From Pseudoscleropodium purum (Eukaryota; Streptophyta; Bryopsida; Hypnales; Brachytheciaceae), in NCBI GenBank assembly GCA_963969395.1, contig OZ017797.1, positions 13,392,001-13,456,000 on the forward strand: a DNA stretch of 64,000 nt, written 5' to 3'. The translations under genes and the position numbers were made by a program. Each line of letters starts with the position of its first letter. Position 1 is the stretch's first letter. Positions 34,891 through 45,500 of this stretch are shown in pieces. The notes beneath the pieces were generated by a model. That model did no database searches. It saw nothing but the letters and a program-made list of their open reading frames with translations, and was not told the origin of the DNA.

Positions 34891-37620
34891 TCATTCAGCA
34901 AAATCTCCAAATTCATACTCTTCTCCACCACCACCTCCATAATCGTCTTCACACCCTCCATATTCATCTCCATACTCTTCATATCCATACTCTTCATTAG
35001 CCCCTTCCTCATATTGCTCCCCAGTTTCCTCATATCCCTCATATGTTTCCGCATTCTCATCATACACTTCACCTGTTTCCTCATAAGCCTCTTCAGGATA
35101 ATAAGCTTCCCCATTCTCATCGTAAGCCGCTTCAGGATAATAAGCTTCCCCATTCTCATCGTAAGCCGCTTCAGGATAATAAGCTTCCCCATTCTCATCG
35201 TAAGCCGCTTCAGGATAATACGCTTCTCCATTCTCATCGTAAGCCGCTTCAGGATAATACGCTTCCCCATTCTCATCGTAAGCCGCTTCAGGATAATACG
35301 CTTCCCCATTCTCATCGTAAGCCGCTTCAGGATAATACGCTTCTCCATTCTCATCGTAAGCCGCTTCAGGATAATACGCTTCTCCATTCTCATCATAAGC
35401 AGCACCCGTTTCATCACGAGTCTCTTCGGTATTATACGGTTCTCCATTCTCATCGTAAGCAGCACCTGTTTCCTCGTAAGCCTCTTCGGGATAATACGCT
35501 TCCGCATTCTCATCATAAGTAGCCGCATCTGTTTCCTCAATAGTTTCTATGTAATAGGCTTCTCCGTACTCATCATACGCATATTCATAACCATTCGCAT
35601 CGTAGGCTACACCTGTGTAATATGATTCCCCATTTTCATCATACGCATATTGGTGACCCTGTTCATCGTATTCATAATACGCACCCTCTGCACCGGATTG
35701 GTCGTAGCCTGCATATGCCGCCTCACCAGTGTAATTCTCAGATGCGTCATACTCATACTCATAAGTGTAGCTTGCATCATACTCGTATGATACATCATAA
35801 TTAACCTCATTTGAAACCTCGATAGTCTGGTTGGTCTCAACCTGAATAGTTTGGTTGGTCTCAACTTGGATAGTCTGGTTGGACTCAACCTGAATAGTTT
35901 GGTTGGTCTCAACCTCGGTGATCTGGTTGCTCTCGACCTCGGTAGTCTGGTTGGTCTCAACCTGAATTGTTTCGTTGGTCTCAACCTCGGTGATCTGGTT
36001 GCTCTCACCCTGAATAGTTTGGTTGATCTCAACCTCGGTGATCTGGTTGCTCTCAACCTCGGTAGTCTGGTTGGTCTCAACCTGAATAGTCACGTTAGTC
36101 TCAACCTGGGTAGTCTGGTCGGATTCAGCCTCAGTAATCTGGTTGGTCTCAACCTCAGTAGATGTAGAAAAGTCTAGGTTAACCGAGAGTAAAGTATTGT
36201 TGTCGTTGTTGTCGTTGTTGCTGTTGTCATTGTTCTTGTTGTTCTTGCTGTTGTCGTTGTTGTCGTTGTCATTGTTGTTGCTGCTGTTGTTGTCGTTGTT
36301 GTCGTTGTTTGCTTGGAGACTCATGCCACCCATGTTGCGTGCCAATTTGTCATCAGCATCATTGTTGTCACTGCTGCTGTCTGAATAATCGTCATTGGAA
36401 TTGTTCTGATCCGGGTCATCGTCCTGCTGATTTGATCCTCCAACACCGGCCCAGGCACTGCGGCCACCAGCTTGCCCTGCAGCAGCTCCTCGACCTCCCC
36501 TGCGGCCTCGACCTTGCCCTCGACCTTGCCCTCTTCCCCTTCCAGGCTGCTGAAATTCTTGAGGCTCATGTGCACGAGCGGCTCCTCGAGCAGTATTTGC
36601 TCTTGCAGGTGCTCCAGTTGCAGCTGGATTGTATGCTGGTGCTGGCCTTGCAGGAGCAGATGCAACTGAATTGTATCTTGCAATCAATGCTGGAGCCGAA
36701 GCTGCCACTGCATCATTGTTGTTACTGCTGTCACTGCTGTCACTGCTGTTGTCCGAATAATCGTCATTGGAATTGTTCTGATCCGGGTCATCGTCCTGCT
36801 GATTCGATCCTCCAACACCGGCCCAGGCACTGCGGCCACCAGCTTGCCCTGCAGCAGCTCCTTGACCTCCCCTTCGGCCTCGACCTTGCCCTCGACCTTG
36901 CCCTCGACCTTGCCCTCTTCCCCTTCCAGGCTGCTGAAATTCTTGAGGCTCATGTGCACGAGCGGCTCCTCTAGCAGTATTTGCTCTTGCAGGCGCTCCA
37001 GTTGCAGCTGGATTGTATGCTGGTGTTGGCCTTGCAGGAGCAGATGCAATTGCATTGTATCTTGCAATCAATGCTGGAGTCGAAGCTGCCACTGCATAAT
37101 TGTTTGTTGCATTCTGTGCACCTAGATTTCCAGGAGCAGGTGCAGATGAATTGTACCCTCCATTGGTCCCTGTACTGGGTGCCCCTGGAGAGTACCCTGA
37201 ATTTACTAGCCCTGTTGCGTACCCTGGATTCGGTGCAGCTGAATTGAACCCTAAATTCGGACCACCTGGATTGTGCCCTGAATTTGTAGCAGGAATGCCA
37301 GCACCCATGCTCTGCATTTGTTTTGAAGGAGGATACACTGCAACAGGAGCAGCGCTAGTTGGCTTGAACCTCGCCTCTGGTACATAATGTGCAGGTGGAG
37401 ATAACTGGTAAATGTTTGCCCCTTCAGACTGCTGCTTCACGGGAGGATACAAATCTTGTCCTGCTGATCCATAGCCTCGAGCTCCATTGGAATTGTTGCC
37501 AGGAGGAGGGGCACTGGTGGGCTGCGAACCTGCAGGCGGGTACAGAGCTGGCACTCCATTGCCAGGGTAGAGTGAAGGATTTGGAACTTCAAGTGCAGGG
37601 ACATTGCTTTTCTTCCCCAT
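34891..37620 (-). CDS. Large low-complexity repeat protein with RGG boxes and Tyr/Glu-rich repeats
   Basis: Uninterrupted frame of 909 codons from the ATG at 37620 (MGKKSNVPALEVP); the frame runs a little further 5' but only from a TTG. Order: Pro/Gly/Tyr-rich region with recurring SLYPG/ALYPP motifs and Asn-Ser-Gly stretches (1-175); two ~128-residue units (about 175-302 and 303-430), each ending in a GRGRGQGRG box and an acidic Asn/Asp/Ser tail; Asn/Asp tract (about 430-480); Val-Glu-Thr-Asn-Gln decapeptide repeats (about 480-600); Tyr/Glu/Asp-rich region (600-909) with about eight 13-residue repeats of AYDENGEAYYPEA; acidic Gly-rich tail. RGG boxes usually bind RNA and the whole chain is predicted disordered, so a condensate- or RNA-related role is possible inference. 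No catalytic domain and no family recognised. Very long open frames on all strands here follow from the DNA repeats. Confidence 0.75.
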   Translation of the reverse strand: MGKKSNVPALEVPNPSLYPGNGVPALYPPAGSQPTSAPPPGNNSNGARGYGSAGQDLYPPVKQQSEGANIYQLSPPAHYVPEARFKPTSAAPVAVYPPSKQMQSMGAGIPATNSGHNPGGPNLGFNSAAPNPGYATGLVNSGYSPGAPSTGTNGGYNSSAPAPGNLGAQNATNNYAVAASTPALIARYNAIASAPARPTPAYNPAATGAPARANTARGAARAHEPQEFQQPGRGRGQGRGQGRGQGRGRRGGQGAAAGQAGGRSAWAGVGGSNQQDDDPDQNNSNDDYSDNSSDSSDSSNNNDAVAASAPALIARYNSVASAPARPAPAYNPAATGAPARANTARGAARAHEPQEFQQPGRGRGQGRGQGRGRRGGRGAAAGQAGGRSAWAGVGGSNQQDDDPDQNNSNDDYSDSSSDNNDADDKLARNMGGMSLQANNDNNDNNSSNNNDNDNNDNSKNNKNNDNSNNDNNDNNTLLSVNLDFSTSTEVETNQITEAESDQTTQVETNVTIQVETNQTTEVESNQITEVEINQTIQGESNQITEVETNETIQVETNQTTEVESNQITEVETNQTIQVESNQTIQVETNQTIQVETNQTIEVSNEVNYDVSYEYDASYTYEYEYDASENYTGEAAYAGYDQSGAEGAYYEYDEQGHQYAYDENGESYYTGVAYDANGYEYAYDEYGEAYYIETIEETDAATYDENAEAYYPEEAYEETGAAYDENGEPYNTEETRDETGAAYDENGEAYYPEAAYDENGEAYYPEAAYDENGEAYYPEAAYDENGEAYYPEAAYDENGEAYYPEAAYDENGEAYYPEAAYDENGEAYYPEAAYDENGEAYYPEEAYEETGEVYDENAETYEGYEETGEQYEEGANEEYGYEEYGDEYGGCEDDYGGGGGEEYEFGDFAE
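35080..35400. repeat. 39-bp coding minisatellite
   Basis: About eight head-to-tail copies of a 39-bp unit (on the plus strand starting like TTCTCATCGTAAGCCGCTTC). They encode the 13-residue AYDENGEAYYPEA repeat of the minus-strand gene. Differences between copies are mostly silent (AAGCTT/CGCTTC, CCCC/TCCA), so length rather than sequence is likely to vary between individuals. Confidence 0.9.
36345..37096. repeat. 384-bp tandem duplication inside the 909-codon gene
   Basis: Two adjacent units (about 37096-36713 and 36712-36345) are nearly identical and keep frame, each encoding AVAAS...ALIARYN through the RGG box to the DDYSD tail. The first has one extra GQGRG step. High identity suggests a recent unequal exchange. 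Confidence 0.85.
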
Positions 37621-38129
37621 TGCCAAAGTGCTAGCCAACAGCTGAATGGTTCTTCAAGCCTTGTTGAAGTTCAGGACTGGTCATGTACTACTGGTTCACG
37701 CAGTCGTACGTGATTTCACGTTGAATTTCAAATGTGCTGCAGTCAATTCAGTACACAGACAAAAGCTCGTTAATATCAGCTTCTCTAATATCACATCCTC
37801 TGTTCTCACACCAAGGGGAATGGGCGCACATAGTTCAAGGCTCGCTCTATACCCTATCATTCTGTAAAGGCTTGAACCATTGATATTTCAGAAGAAGTGT
37901 TACAACAATGACATGCACATATAGCACAAGAAGTTGCCTACACATGTTCGACAAGTCAGAAATTTGACGAAGTGTGATCAGGATTCCAGACCACCTTCTC
38001 GAGCTCTCGACTCTTGCAAACCCAAAGTACTTTAATATCACTATTAAATGCAACGCTACTGATTGTGGCAACGACAAAGAGCTCCATGTCGAATCTAGTT
38101 GAAATTTCTATTCCAGCTGTTATCAATTT

Positions 38130-38800
38130 GGTACATGGGGAAGCGAATGTCTCACAAGCTCTTCAGGAAACCCTTATTATTCAAGACTGAATCATCCGAA
38201 ACTCGGAGAACAAGGGCGATCGTACACACAAATTCAAACTGGCTGGCACCGGGCATAAGAAAAGAATCATAAGATCTAGTAACTCGACTGCGAAGACTGG
38301 AGTAGTAGCACCAAACCTTGACAATCACAAGGAGATACTCGAAGATATTCAACACTAGGTCACAATGCCACAAAGCTCCATATTAAGTATTTTTGCAAAA
38401 TGTTGCTCACGATTATCCAATAATAATAACGTGTTGCTATTGATTGATTCTCTTAGAGTTTCTAATGTCAAACAGGTTTAACGGCGTATTTGAACGATGA
38501 TATCCACGAAGAAAAGCTTGAAATGAAAAACCCTGAAATAATCTTCCCAAAAGGAAATTTGCCATTCACCTCGGAAATTACTGCCATGAACAAGAATCAC
38601 GACAGATGTCCTGGCTCAGAAGTTCCGCGTTCTGGGGAGTTTTTCCAATATCTAGATCCCCTAATGCTGAATTTCTATTCCGGGTTTGGAAGATTTCAGA
38701 TGAAGAGGGAGCGAATGTCCCATAAACCCTAAACGAACCCTACCTGCAAATCATCAGAAACTGGGAGAGCAAGGGAGAACATACACTCAAACTGCTGTTG
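38130..38800. repeat. Diverged direct repeat, ~100 bp, 575 bp apart
   Basis: 38133-38235 (GAAGCGAATGTCTCACAAGC ... GAACAAGGGCGATCGTACAC) resembles 38707-38800 (GAGCGAATGTCCCATAAACC ... GAGCAAGGGAGAACATACAC). The second copy lies just downstream of the predicted donor of the exon at 38811-39029, so a splice-site-proximal segment may have been duplicated. Confidence 0.5.
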
Positions 38801-38810
38801 GCGCTCTCAC

Positions 38811-39029
38811 CTTGTCCACGTCTAACAGGATGTGAACGTGATTTCGGCAGTCAGCGATCAGAAATGCCCTCATTTCATAGACGTGAGTGGAGTGGGTTGT
38901 GGGAAGCTCACCAATTAGAATTGATAATGGCGACAGTCGCATTTCTCCGTTCAAACTTGACACCGACTTGAACACTCCCATCTCGTCCTTGTCAATGTGC
39001 ACATGGACAAGTGCTTGGCTATGGCTCAT
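38811..39029 (-). CDS. Predicted first exon of an unrecognised gene
   Basis: 73 codons from an ATG (MSHSQALVHVHIDKDEMGVF) to DVDK followed by a consensus donor GTGAGAG. The phase is 0 and the composition is protein-like throughout, with alternating hydrophobic residues (ALVHVHI, HVHILLDVD) suggesting beta strands. I could not place the family and found no convincing second exon between here and the 909-codon gene, so the gene may be broken or continue through short exons that I missed. Confidence 0.35.
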
Positions 39030-39094
39030 TCCAAATCTTCCCACCTCTGCGACTGCTCACCAACACAACTCCATTAAAGAAACACAAACTCACA

Positions 39095-39215
39095 CTAAAT
39101 CTACTTGAATCCCTACACACACACAACAACAACAACAACAAAAACTACTGGAATCCCGCACACACAGACTCTAAAACATACTGGAATCCCAACACGTAAA
39201 CACCCACCCTAAAAC
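39095..39215. repeat. Short ACTGGAATCCC minisatellite with CA/CAA tracts
   Basis: About three loose ~35-bp units, each with TACT(T/G)GAATCCC followed by ACACAC or CAACAACAACAA runs. Simple-sequence expansion; no function is apparent. Confidence 0.6.
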
Positions 39216-40057
39216 TATTTGGAGCCCCTCTCACATCGGCAAAGCTTGAAGAAGATGAATACCTGTGCGCAGCACCAAGACTAGACCAAGAGGATCCTCT
39301 TATGACGAGGGTACAAGCTTTACCGACGATTCCCGACCAGCTTCACCAAATCCAAATGCAAGTTCCAATCGCGTATCTCTACATCGTCGTGATGATTGAA
39401 CTGCTAAACAACACAGCCGAGAGAGTTTTCCCGCTCTAAAATCCTTCCGAATCCAAGTGCACAGCATCAAAACGATCTACCGACAAAACTGAACGTCGTG
39501 AACTCCGAAGCCTCCGTCAGTACGTCCTCCTCACAGCTCACCTCAAACAAATCTCCGTTGCTTCAATCACAAGAGCGAGCTCCTTTGTCAACTGCAGTAA
39601 TAAGTTAACCCAAGTGTGCAAATTGTACAGTAGCCCAAGTTTGTAAATTGTAACCCAAGATGCGCGTTGACTTACTGGTCCACACCGTAGTACTCCGAAG
39701 TGCCGCCGTACTCCGAGCTGATCTAGAGAGAAAAAAAAGGCCGGAGTCAGGCACGTTCGCAGCAAGTTGTTCCTGCAAGTTGCATTGATTTCTGCAACTT
39801 TTTGTTTTTGTTTTTGGCAATGTTTCATTATTTCAAAGGCGGAAAGGGCAACAGTGTACAAGTGGAATTCATTTCCAAACTCCAAGAGTTGAAACAAGGA
39901 CAGTCGTATCGGTATGAGTGGTCGGTCTCTACCGATTTTCTCCTGTGGCACGCTGGCACGCTAATAAGCTTTCCTGTATTACTGCGTGGCAGTCTTCTCA
40001 CTCTTCCGCCTGCTCCGGAATTGTCGGGCTGCCGACTAACTGGAAATAAGCTTGAAT

Positions 40058-40237
40058 GAATTAAGGGCTGGCTTCCATGTGGAGTCGGGGCCGGTGAAGC
40101 CCACCGATCAGCGGTGGAATGGGAGTCTTGGTTTTTTTTGGGGGGGGGATTCTGTTTGTTTTTTGAACTCTCATTCCACCGATGGATGAATGGTGGGCTT
40201 CATCGACCCTGACTCTAAATGGAAGCCAATCCCAAAT
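40058..40237. mobile_element. ~180-bp hairpin MITE
   Basis: The left arm GGGCTGGCTTCCATGTGGAG...GGTGGAATGGGAGT and the right arm ACTCTCATTCCACC...CTAAATGGAAGCCAATCCC are inverse copies of ~65 bp separated by a T/G-rich loop with GGGGGGGGG. Half-copies of the same family are at 2165-2456. Confidence 0.8.
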
Positions 40238-40496
40238 GTCCCTATTTTAATTGGTGATCTCAATGGAAGTTCTTTTTCTTTTTTACATTTGCAAGGGCTT
40301 AGTTTAGGCAGGGCCACTATTTATTGGCAGGACGCTAAACCTGTCATTCGAAGTGGGTTGTTATTCAAAGTGGATTGTGCAAAGTATTTGTAAAACAATT
40401 GTCCCCTATTTTGTATTAGGTTGATTCTATGTCCTTCACCTCTCCTACATAACATTGGTAGCATGAAGAGAGGTTGCCTTTTGTTGTCTTCAAGTG

Positions 40497-41090
40497 CCAT
40501 CCTCAAAATTCATCCATGATTTGTTCAATGTATTCGAGGGGAGTTATTTGGGATTAAATGATTTTTTTTGCCTTTTTTGTTTTTAAGAATCATCCTCAAA
40601 ATTCATCCATGATTTATCATTACAAAAAATTTCAAGCCTCGAAAAGGCCACGAGTTTTGAACTACCCACAACTATCCTGGTACAATTAGAGAGGAATTCC
40701 AACATTTTTTATTTTTTAACGAAAATTGTTGATGATGGCACTACTTGTGCCACGTTAGGTTTTTATACTTTTTTAATGTTTTTTTTTCCTGTAATTGCAC
40801 TGCGGAACACCGCAAACTCAATCCTTAAAGACCCTCCATAGGGTTCAGATTTTTTCTAATGTTCAATGTATTCAAGAAGAGTTATTTGGGATTAAATGAT
40901 TTTTTTTTGCTTTTATTGTTTTTAATAATCATCCTCAAAATTCATCCATGATTTATTCTATGTATTTGAAAAGAGTTATTTGGGATTAAATGATTTTTTT
41001 TTGCTTTTATTGTTTTTAATAATCATCCTCAAAATTCATCCATGATTTATTCTATGTATTTGAAAAGAGTTATTTGGGATTAAATGATTC
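40497..41090. repeat. 94-bp tandem repeat plus an upstream copy
   Basis: GAGTTATTTGGGATTAAATG occurs at 40541, 40879, 40973 and 41067. The last three are exactly 94 bp apart with nearly identical units that include CATCCTCAAAATTCATCCAT. The 40541 copy is separated by ~340 bp of unique sequence. Confidence 0.9.
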
Positions 41091-41177
41091 TAACATCTTC
41101 TTCTTTTTTGTGTCTTGTGGTAGCCCAATTGTCTATGGAGGCCATTTACTTTGTCCTGTCAATATATAGTAACGTGC

Positions 41178-42236
41178 TTAACCCTGGAATGTCTGGACTC
41201 ATTGGCAAAATGCCAAGAGGTGTGAAAAGTGGTCAAATTTGTGGGAATGCTGTGCGAAGCTAGTGAATCTGCGTTTTGGAAGTAATCGTACGATCTTGAG
41301 ATATTAGGAAGACCATGTATGCAAATCAAGTTTCGATGCTGTTTTGTGTAATTTGCGCATAGATCAAGAGGTTTGACCAGTTCTGAAGCGAGTTTGACTC
41401 TCGCAGGCAAGTGCACTGCGTTTCACAGAAGTCAATGTAACTATCGCAGAAAAGGTTGGAAAAATAAGACAAAAACCACAGTGAAGAGAGCAACTTTCCT
41501 AGAGCGAGTTCTCGAAATTGAATTAAAAAAAAATGCACCAACATGGACGCTATGGAGCTTGCAATATGCATGTCTGTGCCAAGCGAGGCTGAATGAAGCA
41601 TTTTTAGCTTGGATGCCCTCATTTTGAACACTTGACGTGGGCTGCATTGTACAAGCAACTGACAGACATCCCCGCCTTGACAATATGAATAAACAAAACA
41701 AAAACCTCTTAAACAAAACAAGTGTTTGCATTATAAAACGAGAATTTTTACAGTCTTGATGAAGTGCGGCATTCCATTTTCTGCTATTTTAAAGATGCAA
41801 GTGCTGGGTCTGATGACATCTGTAATTCTTTTCCTGCTTGCACTTATTGTGCACACTCTCCAACATGATAAATAAGCTCGTGTGTACCCTTTTTCAAATC
41901 GACTTTGATCATTTTTAAAATTCAATGAGAAACTCAGGACGGGTGCCCAAACACAATAGCCCACCAGCAATTTTTGGGCCTCCAAATTTCCTTTCAAACA
42001 CATCTGTCACTTTGGGCACTTGAAAATTTCACTGAAATCTTTACATGTTGCACTTCTAAAATTCATATGGTACGTGCGCTCCCCCTAATTCACATTTCGT
42101 CTTCACCAGCGTATGAAGAACCCCTCCCGCACCTCACAGAAAAACGGTGGATGAAAAATGTTGATTCTTTGTCATCTGGAGCAGAACCTTTCTGTTCATC
42201 GTCCAGATTTTGGATGTCGGAGTGCTCCAGGGTTAA
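41178..42236 (-). mobile_element. Decayed piggyBac-like element (TTAA / CCCTGGA termini)
   Basis: 1,059 bp bounded on both sides by TTAA, with inverted ends TTAACCCTGGA ... TCCAGGGTTAA and a subterminal TCTGGAC repeat near each end. The interior is GC-richer than the flanks. On the minus strand 41945-41993 reads WRPKNCWWAIVFG, comparable to the KKWWWPIFF-type motif of piggyBac transposases. 41750-41821 reads RCHQTQHLHL, a stop, then NSRKWNAALHQDC, which keeps the Arg-Cys, Lys, Asn, Leu-His and last Cys positions of the piggyBac cysteine-rich C-terminal domain with exact spacing. Two lost cysteines are one base away (Ser, Trp). The motifs are in different frames with a stop between, and no catalytic Asp region was found, so it is dead and internally deleted. 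Confidence 0.6.
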
Positions 42237-42469
42237 ATAACTAAATCTGTCCATGACAAATTTATTCATTGTATTTTATTGGAGTTATGTCTATTACTAA
42301 TGGGAGATCATTAATTGAAATATTTTGCTACTAACCTACAGTGTGCATTTGCAACTCTAGCTAATTTGTATTTAGTTTTCTGGTATCTTTGACATATAGC
42401 CTTTATAGTTACTAATAGATGCAAAAAATTCTACATGCAAAAAATTCTAGATGCAAAAGATCCTATGGT

Positions 42470-42575
42470 TGGATGAGTCCAAAAATATTTTTTAATTTTT
42501 TTTGGTACGTGTCTTAAAAATGGCAGTTTTTGAGAGTTTTAGTTGAAAACATAGTCAAGGAACTTTAGGGGTTAA
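42470..42575. mobile_element. Terminal fragment of a TTAA-ended element
   Basis: Ends AGGAACTTTAGGGGTTAA. The preceding ~100 bp is the inverse of 6984-7095 (shared AACTGCCATTTTT and AACCATAGGATCTT). The partner terminus was not found nearby. Confidence 0.5.
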
Positions 42576-42579
42576 TTTA

Positions 42580-45500
42580 ATTGTTCCATGTGTTGATTCT
42601 TGAGATCTCTTTTATATTTTATTTTTTATCAATCACATTATACAATATTCAAATTGAAAAAAAAAAATGTTTTTATTTTATCATTTTGGTGAAGAAGTCA
42701 ACTATTTCTTCAATAGTTGGACGATACTTGGTGATATCCATATAAAAAATAGGTGATGTACCTAGGTATAATTTCAATACTTGTCTTGAAATGCAAATAT
42801 AGAATTATTTTGGTTATTTTGGCACTAAAAAAATGAAGAATTCCTTATAAAAAAAAATAGCCAACGACTTTGGGTTGTAGTTAAATGGAAAAAAAATTGT
42901 ACATAAAAAAAATAGTAAAAGAGCTCTCCCTAGTCAACATTTGATTACAAGTGGGTCACTCCATTACCACTAATGGTCTCAGATTTTTCAAATAAGCACA
43001 TCTATAATTGACCCTAATAATATATGAACATATTTACTATTATAAGACATACATCATTTTTATTGAATTCTATCAATAATGGAAATTATTGAGAGGCTTC
43101 CAACACACTCCAGCATGCAAAATTTCAACTCCATAAGAATAAGTTATGAAATTTTCATGTATTGTTTGTAGATGTAACAAAAATCAACACTAGGCTTTCC
43201 TAGAGTCTTATGGTTTGATTGTAGACATCTTCTATCATCAATATTTATTTTTGGTGTTCATTTTTGGTCCAAATGTAGGTGTCACCTTTTGGCCAACAAT
43301 GCCAACAATGCCAAAACCCTAAACCCTAAACCACATATCTTACTCATTTTTTATAGCAACAAAATTGGTGAATATATACCAAGGTATTAGGGCCTTGCCA
43401 CTCCAACACATCAAAATCAACTTGTCGTAATTTTAGATGGCAATCCTTTCTACTTTTGTCTTCAACCTTTAGGCACCTTTATTCTATAAACAATACATTG
43501 GTCAATTACAAATGGATTGGAGAAAAAAAAGAACTATTAAATTTAGATTTGGAGTGTCTATTTGTAGCTTGATAGGATGACAAAAGTGCTTGGAGAATCT
43601 TTGAAGAGGCTTGGATCACTTCTCATTCAATTTGCTCTTACTTTTGAAAATTTTATTACATTTTCTAGCATTATTGGTAACTTGAAGTCATTTGTAAAGA
43701 TCTAATGTTGGATTCATTATTGGAAATTAGAATGGTCTAGAATTGTTAGTTTAAGCTATAGTAAATAAATAGAATCAAAATTGGAATAAAAGGTTATTTT
43801 TTAGTTGTAGACAATGAAAATTTTTAAATTTCAATTATATTTTTTATTTTTTGAAGGAACTTATAAGTTATAGAAATTTTCAAATTCAAAACTTGAAGAA
43901 TCTTTAAAGTGTTTTATAGGTGCATCTTTTGAAGTGTCTTAAAAACACTTCCTACATCTTGAAAAAAGTGTCCATTTTCGAACCTCATGTTTTCTTATAC
44001 CAATTTCACTGATTATAAAATACTACACAAAATTTAAAAAATAAAATATTATATCACCACAATCAATGAAGAACATTGTATATGTTCATTGCAACCTGAA
44101 TTTGAAAATTGTGCCCAAGAAAGCTTGTATACAACCAAATATACAACCTACTCAAAATTATTGAAAAGAATATAAATTTTTCCATTGCAAAATTTATTTT
44201 GACACAAAAGGAATACTAAAAAACATTCACTAAAGACAAAAAATTCTTATGAACTTATAAAAAATTTTGTTTTTTTGTTTTCTTAGTGGCAATTTTATAC
44301 ACATCTTAGTCCTATTGGGAGTTGAATTTTTGCCAAGTAGGCTTAGATGTGCTAGTTACTTGGGCTATGGTTGAGAAGCCAATTAGGATTTGAAGTGGTC
44401 CAAGTTAAAGTGACGGCCAACTCGGAATTGGTATAGTTCCAATTTGATGATTATTTGTGTGGTTAGGAAGCCAAATTGGGATGGAAGTTCAACCACCGGA
44501 GAACCTACTAAAGTGTTGGCTTCCAAGTTTTTTTCACCCACTATTGAGAGAGAGTTTAGTGCGAGTCCTAGCCTGAATTGGTTGTGTTTTGTTTTTTAAT
44601 TTTCTTTTGTATTCAGTGATGAAATGTAAGGGGAGGGAAAGAAATTGAAGTTATAATTTGGTGATGTTGAGTGAGATGAAGAAGTATAGTGAAACACAAA
44701 GAGAACTAACGAAGAAAGAGATAGTGCAAACATTAGAAAAGATTTGAGTCTCTTGGCCACATCAAACTACATGGTTGGTTGTGTTCATAGTGTTTTCAAG
44801 GTTGGGGAACTCACAATCTCTTCTTGACCTCAAAAATCCTTTAATGTCAAAGAATTTACAAGTTGTAAACGGTGATGTGTTCACCAATTAGTTGAATGAG
44901 AAAAATTATTATTTTGAAACTAACTGGTTGTGCATTTTTGATGTGAATGTAATAACATGTGTAATGTATGTATGAAGAATGCGAATTGGATGTGTAGAGT
45001 CTTTATGAAGTTTGTGTGCCAAGTTGGTGGATATTTGATTGAGTAAATGTACATCATTGGGTTCAATTTGGTGTGTACATGAAAGAATTGTTAAGAATCC
45101 AATTTGGTCTCAATTTGTGTAGTTATTTATACAATGTAGATTCAGATAGAAAGCATCAGTGTTTAATTTGAGTCAATATAATTTCAAGTCAAACTATTGA
45201 AATAAACTAGAGAGTGTATTGATGGAAGATATAAGATTGGTTTAGAAATGAATCAAACTAGGACTTTTAATTTATCTCTCTACTTATATGTTTCCCTGAG
45301 ATCGAACTTATTATACTATAGAGGATAATTTCCTAATTGGCAATCATCCCTTTTCAATAGAACTATACATTAATTTATTGGAAGTTCATGGTTTATAATA
45401 CAATAAAAATAAAATGAATCATTTAAAAAATATTGCAACTTGTTGAAAATTTCGATAAATGTAAATTCACATGAAAGTTTAATAAAGATCTTGCAAAAGT

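Noticed and set aside
35014..35625. Plus-strand frames of 203 and 159 codons opposite the 909-codon gene
   Set aside because: They are translations of the 39-bp repeats on the other strand (for example HKPLQDNTLPHSHR); any repeat whose length is a multiple of three opens several frames. The minus strand has an ATG, varied non-repeat ends and mostly silent unit differences.
36309..37634. Plus-strand and other-frame ORFs of 80-220 codons across the N-terminal half of the 909-codon gene
   Set aside because: Low-complexity and duplicated DNA; the sequences are Leu/Gln/Cys/Ser-biased shadows with no independent support.
43310..43335. Telomere-like CCCTAAACCCTAAACC
   Set aside because: Only two units; too short to indicate an interstitial telomere array.
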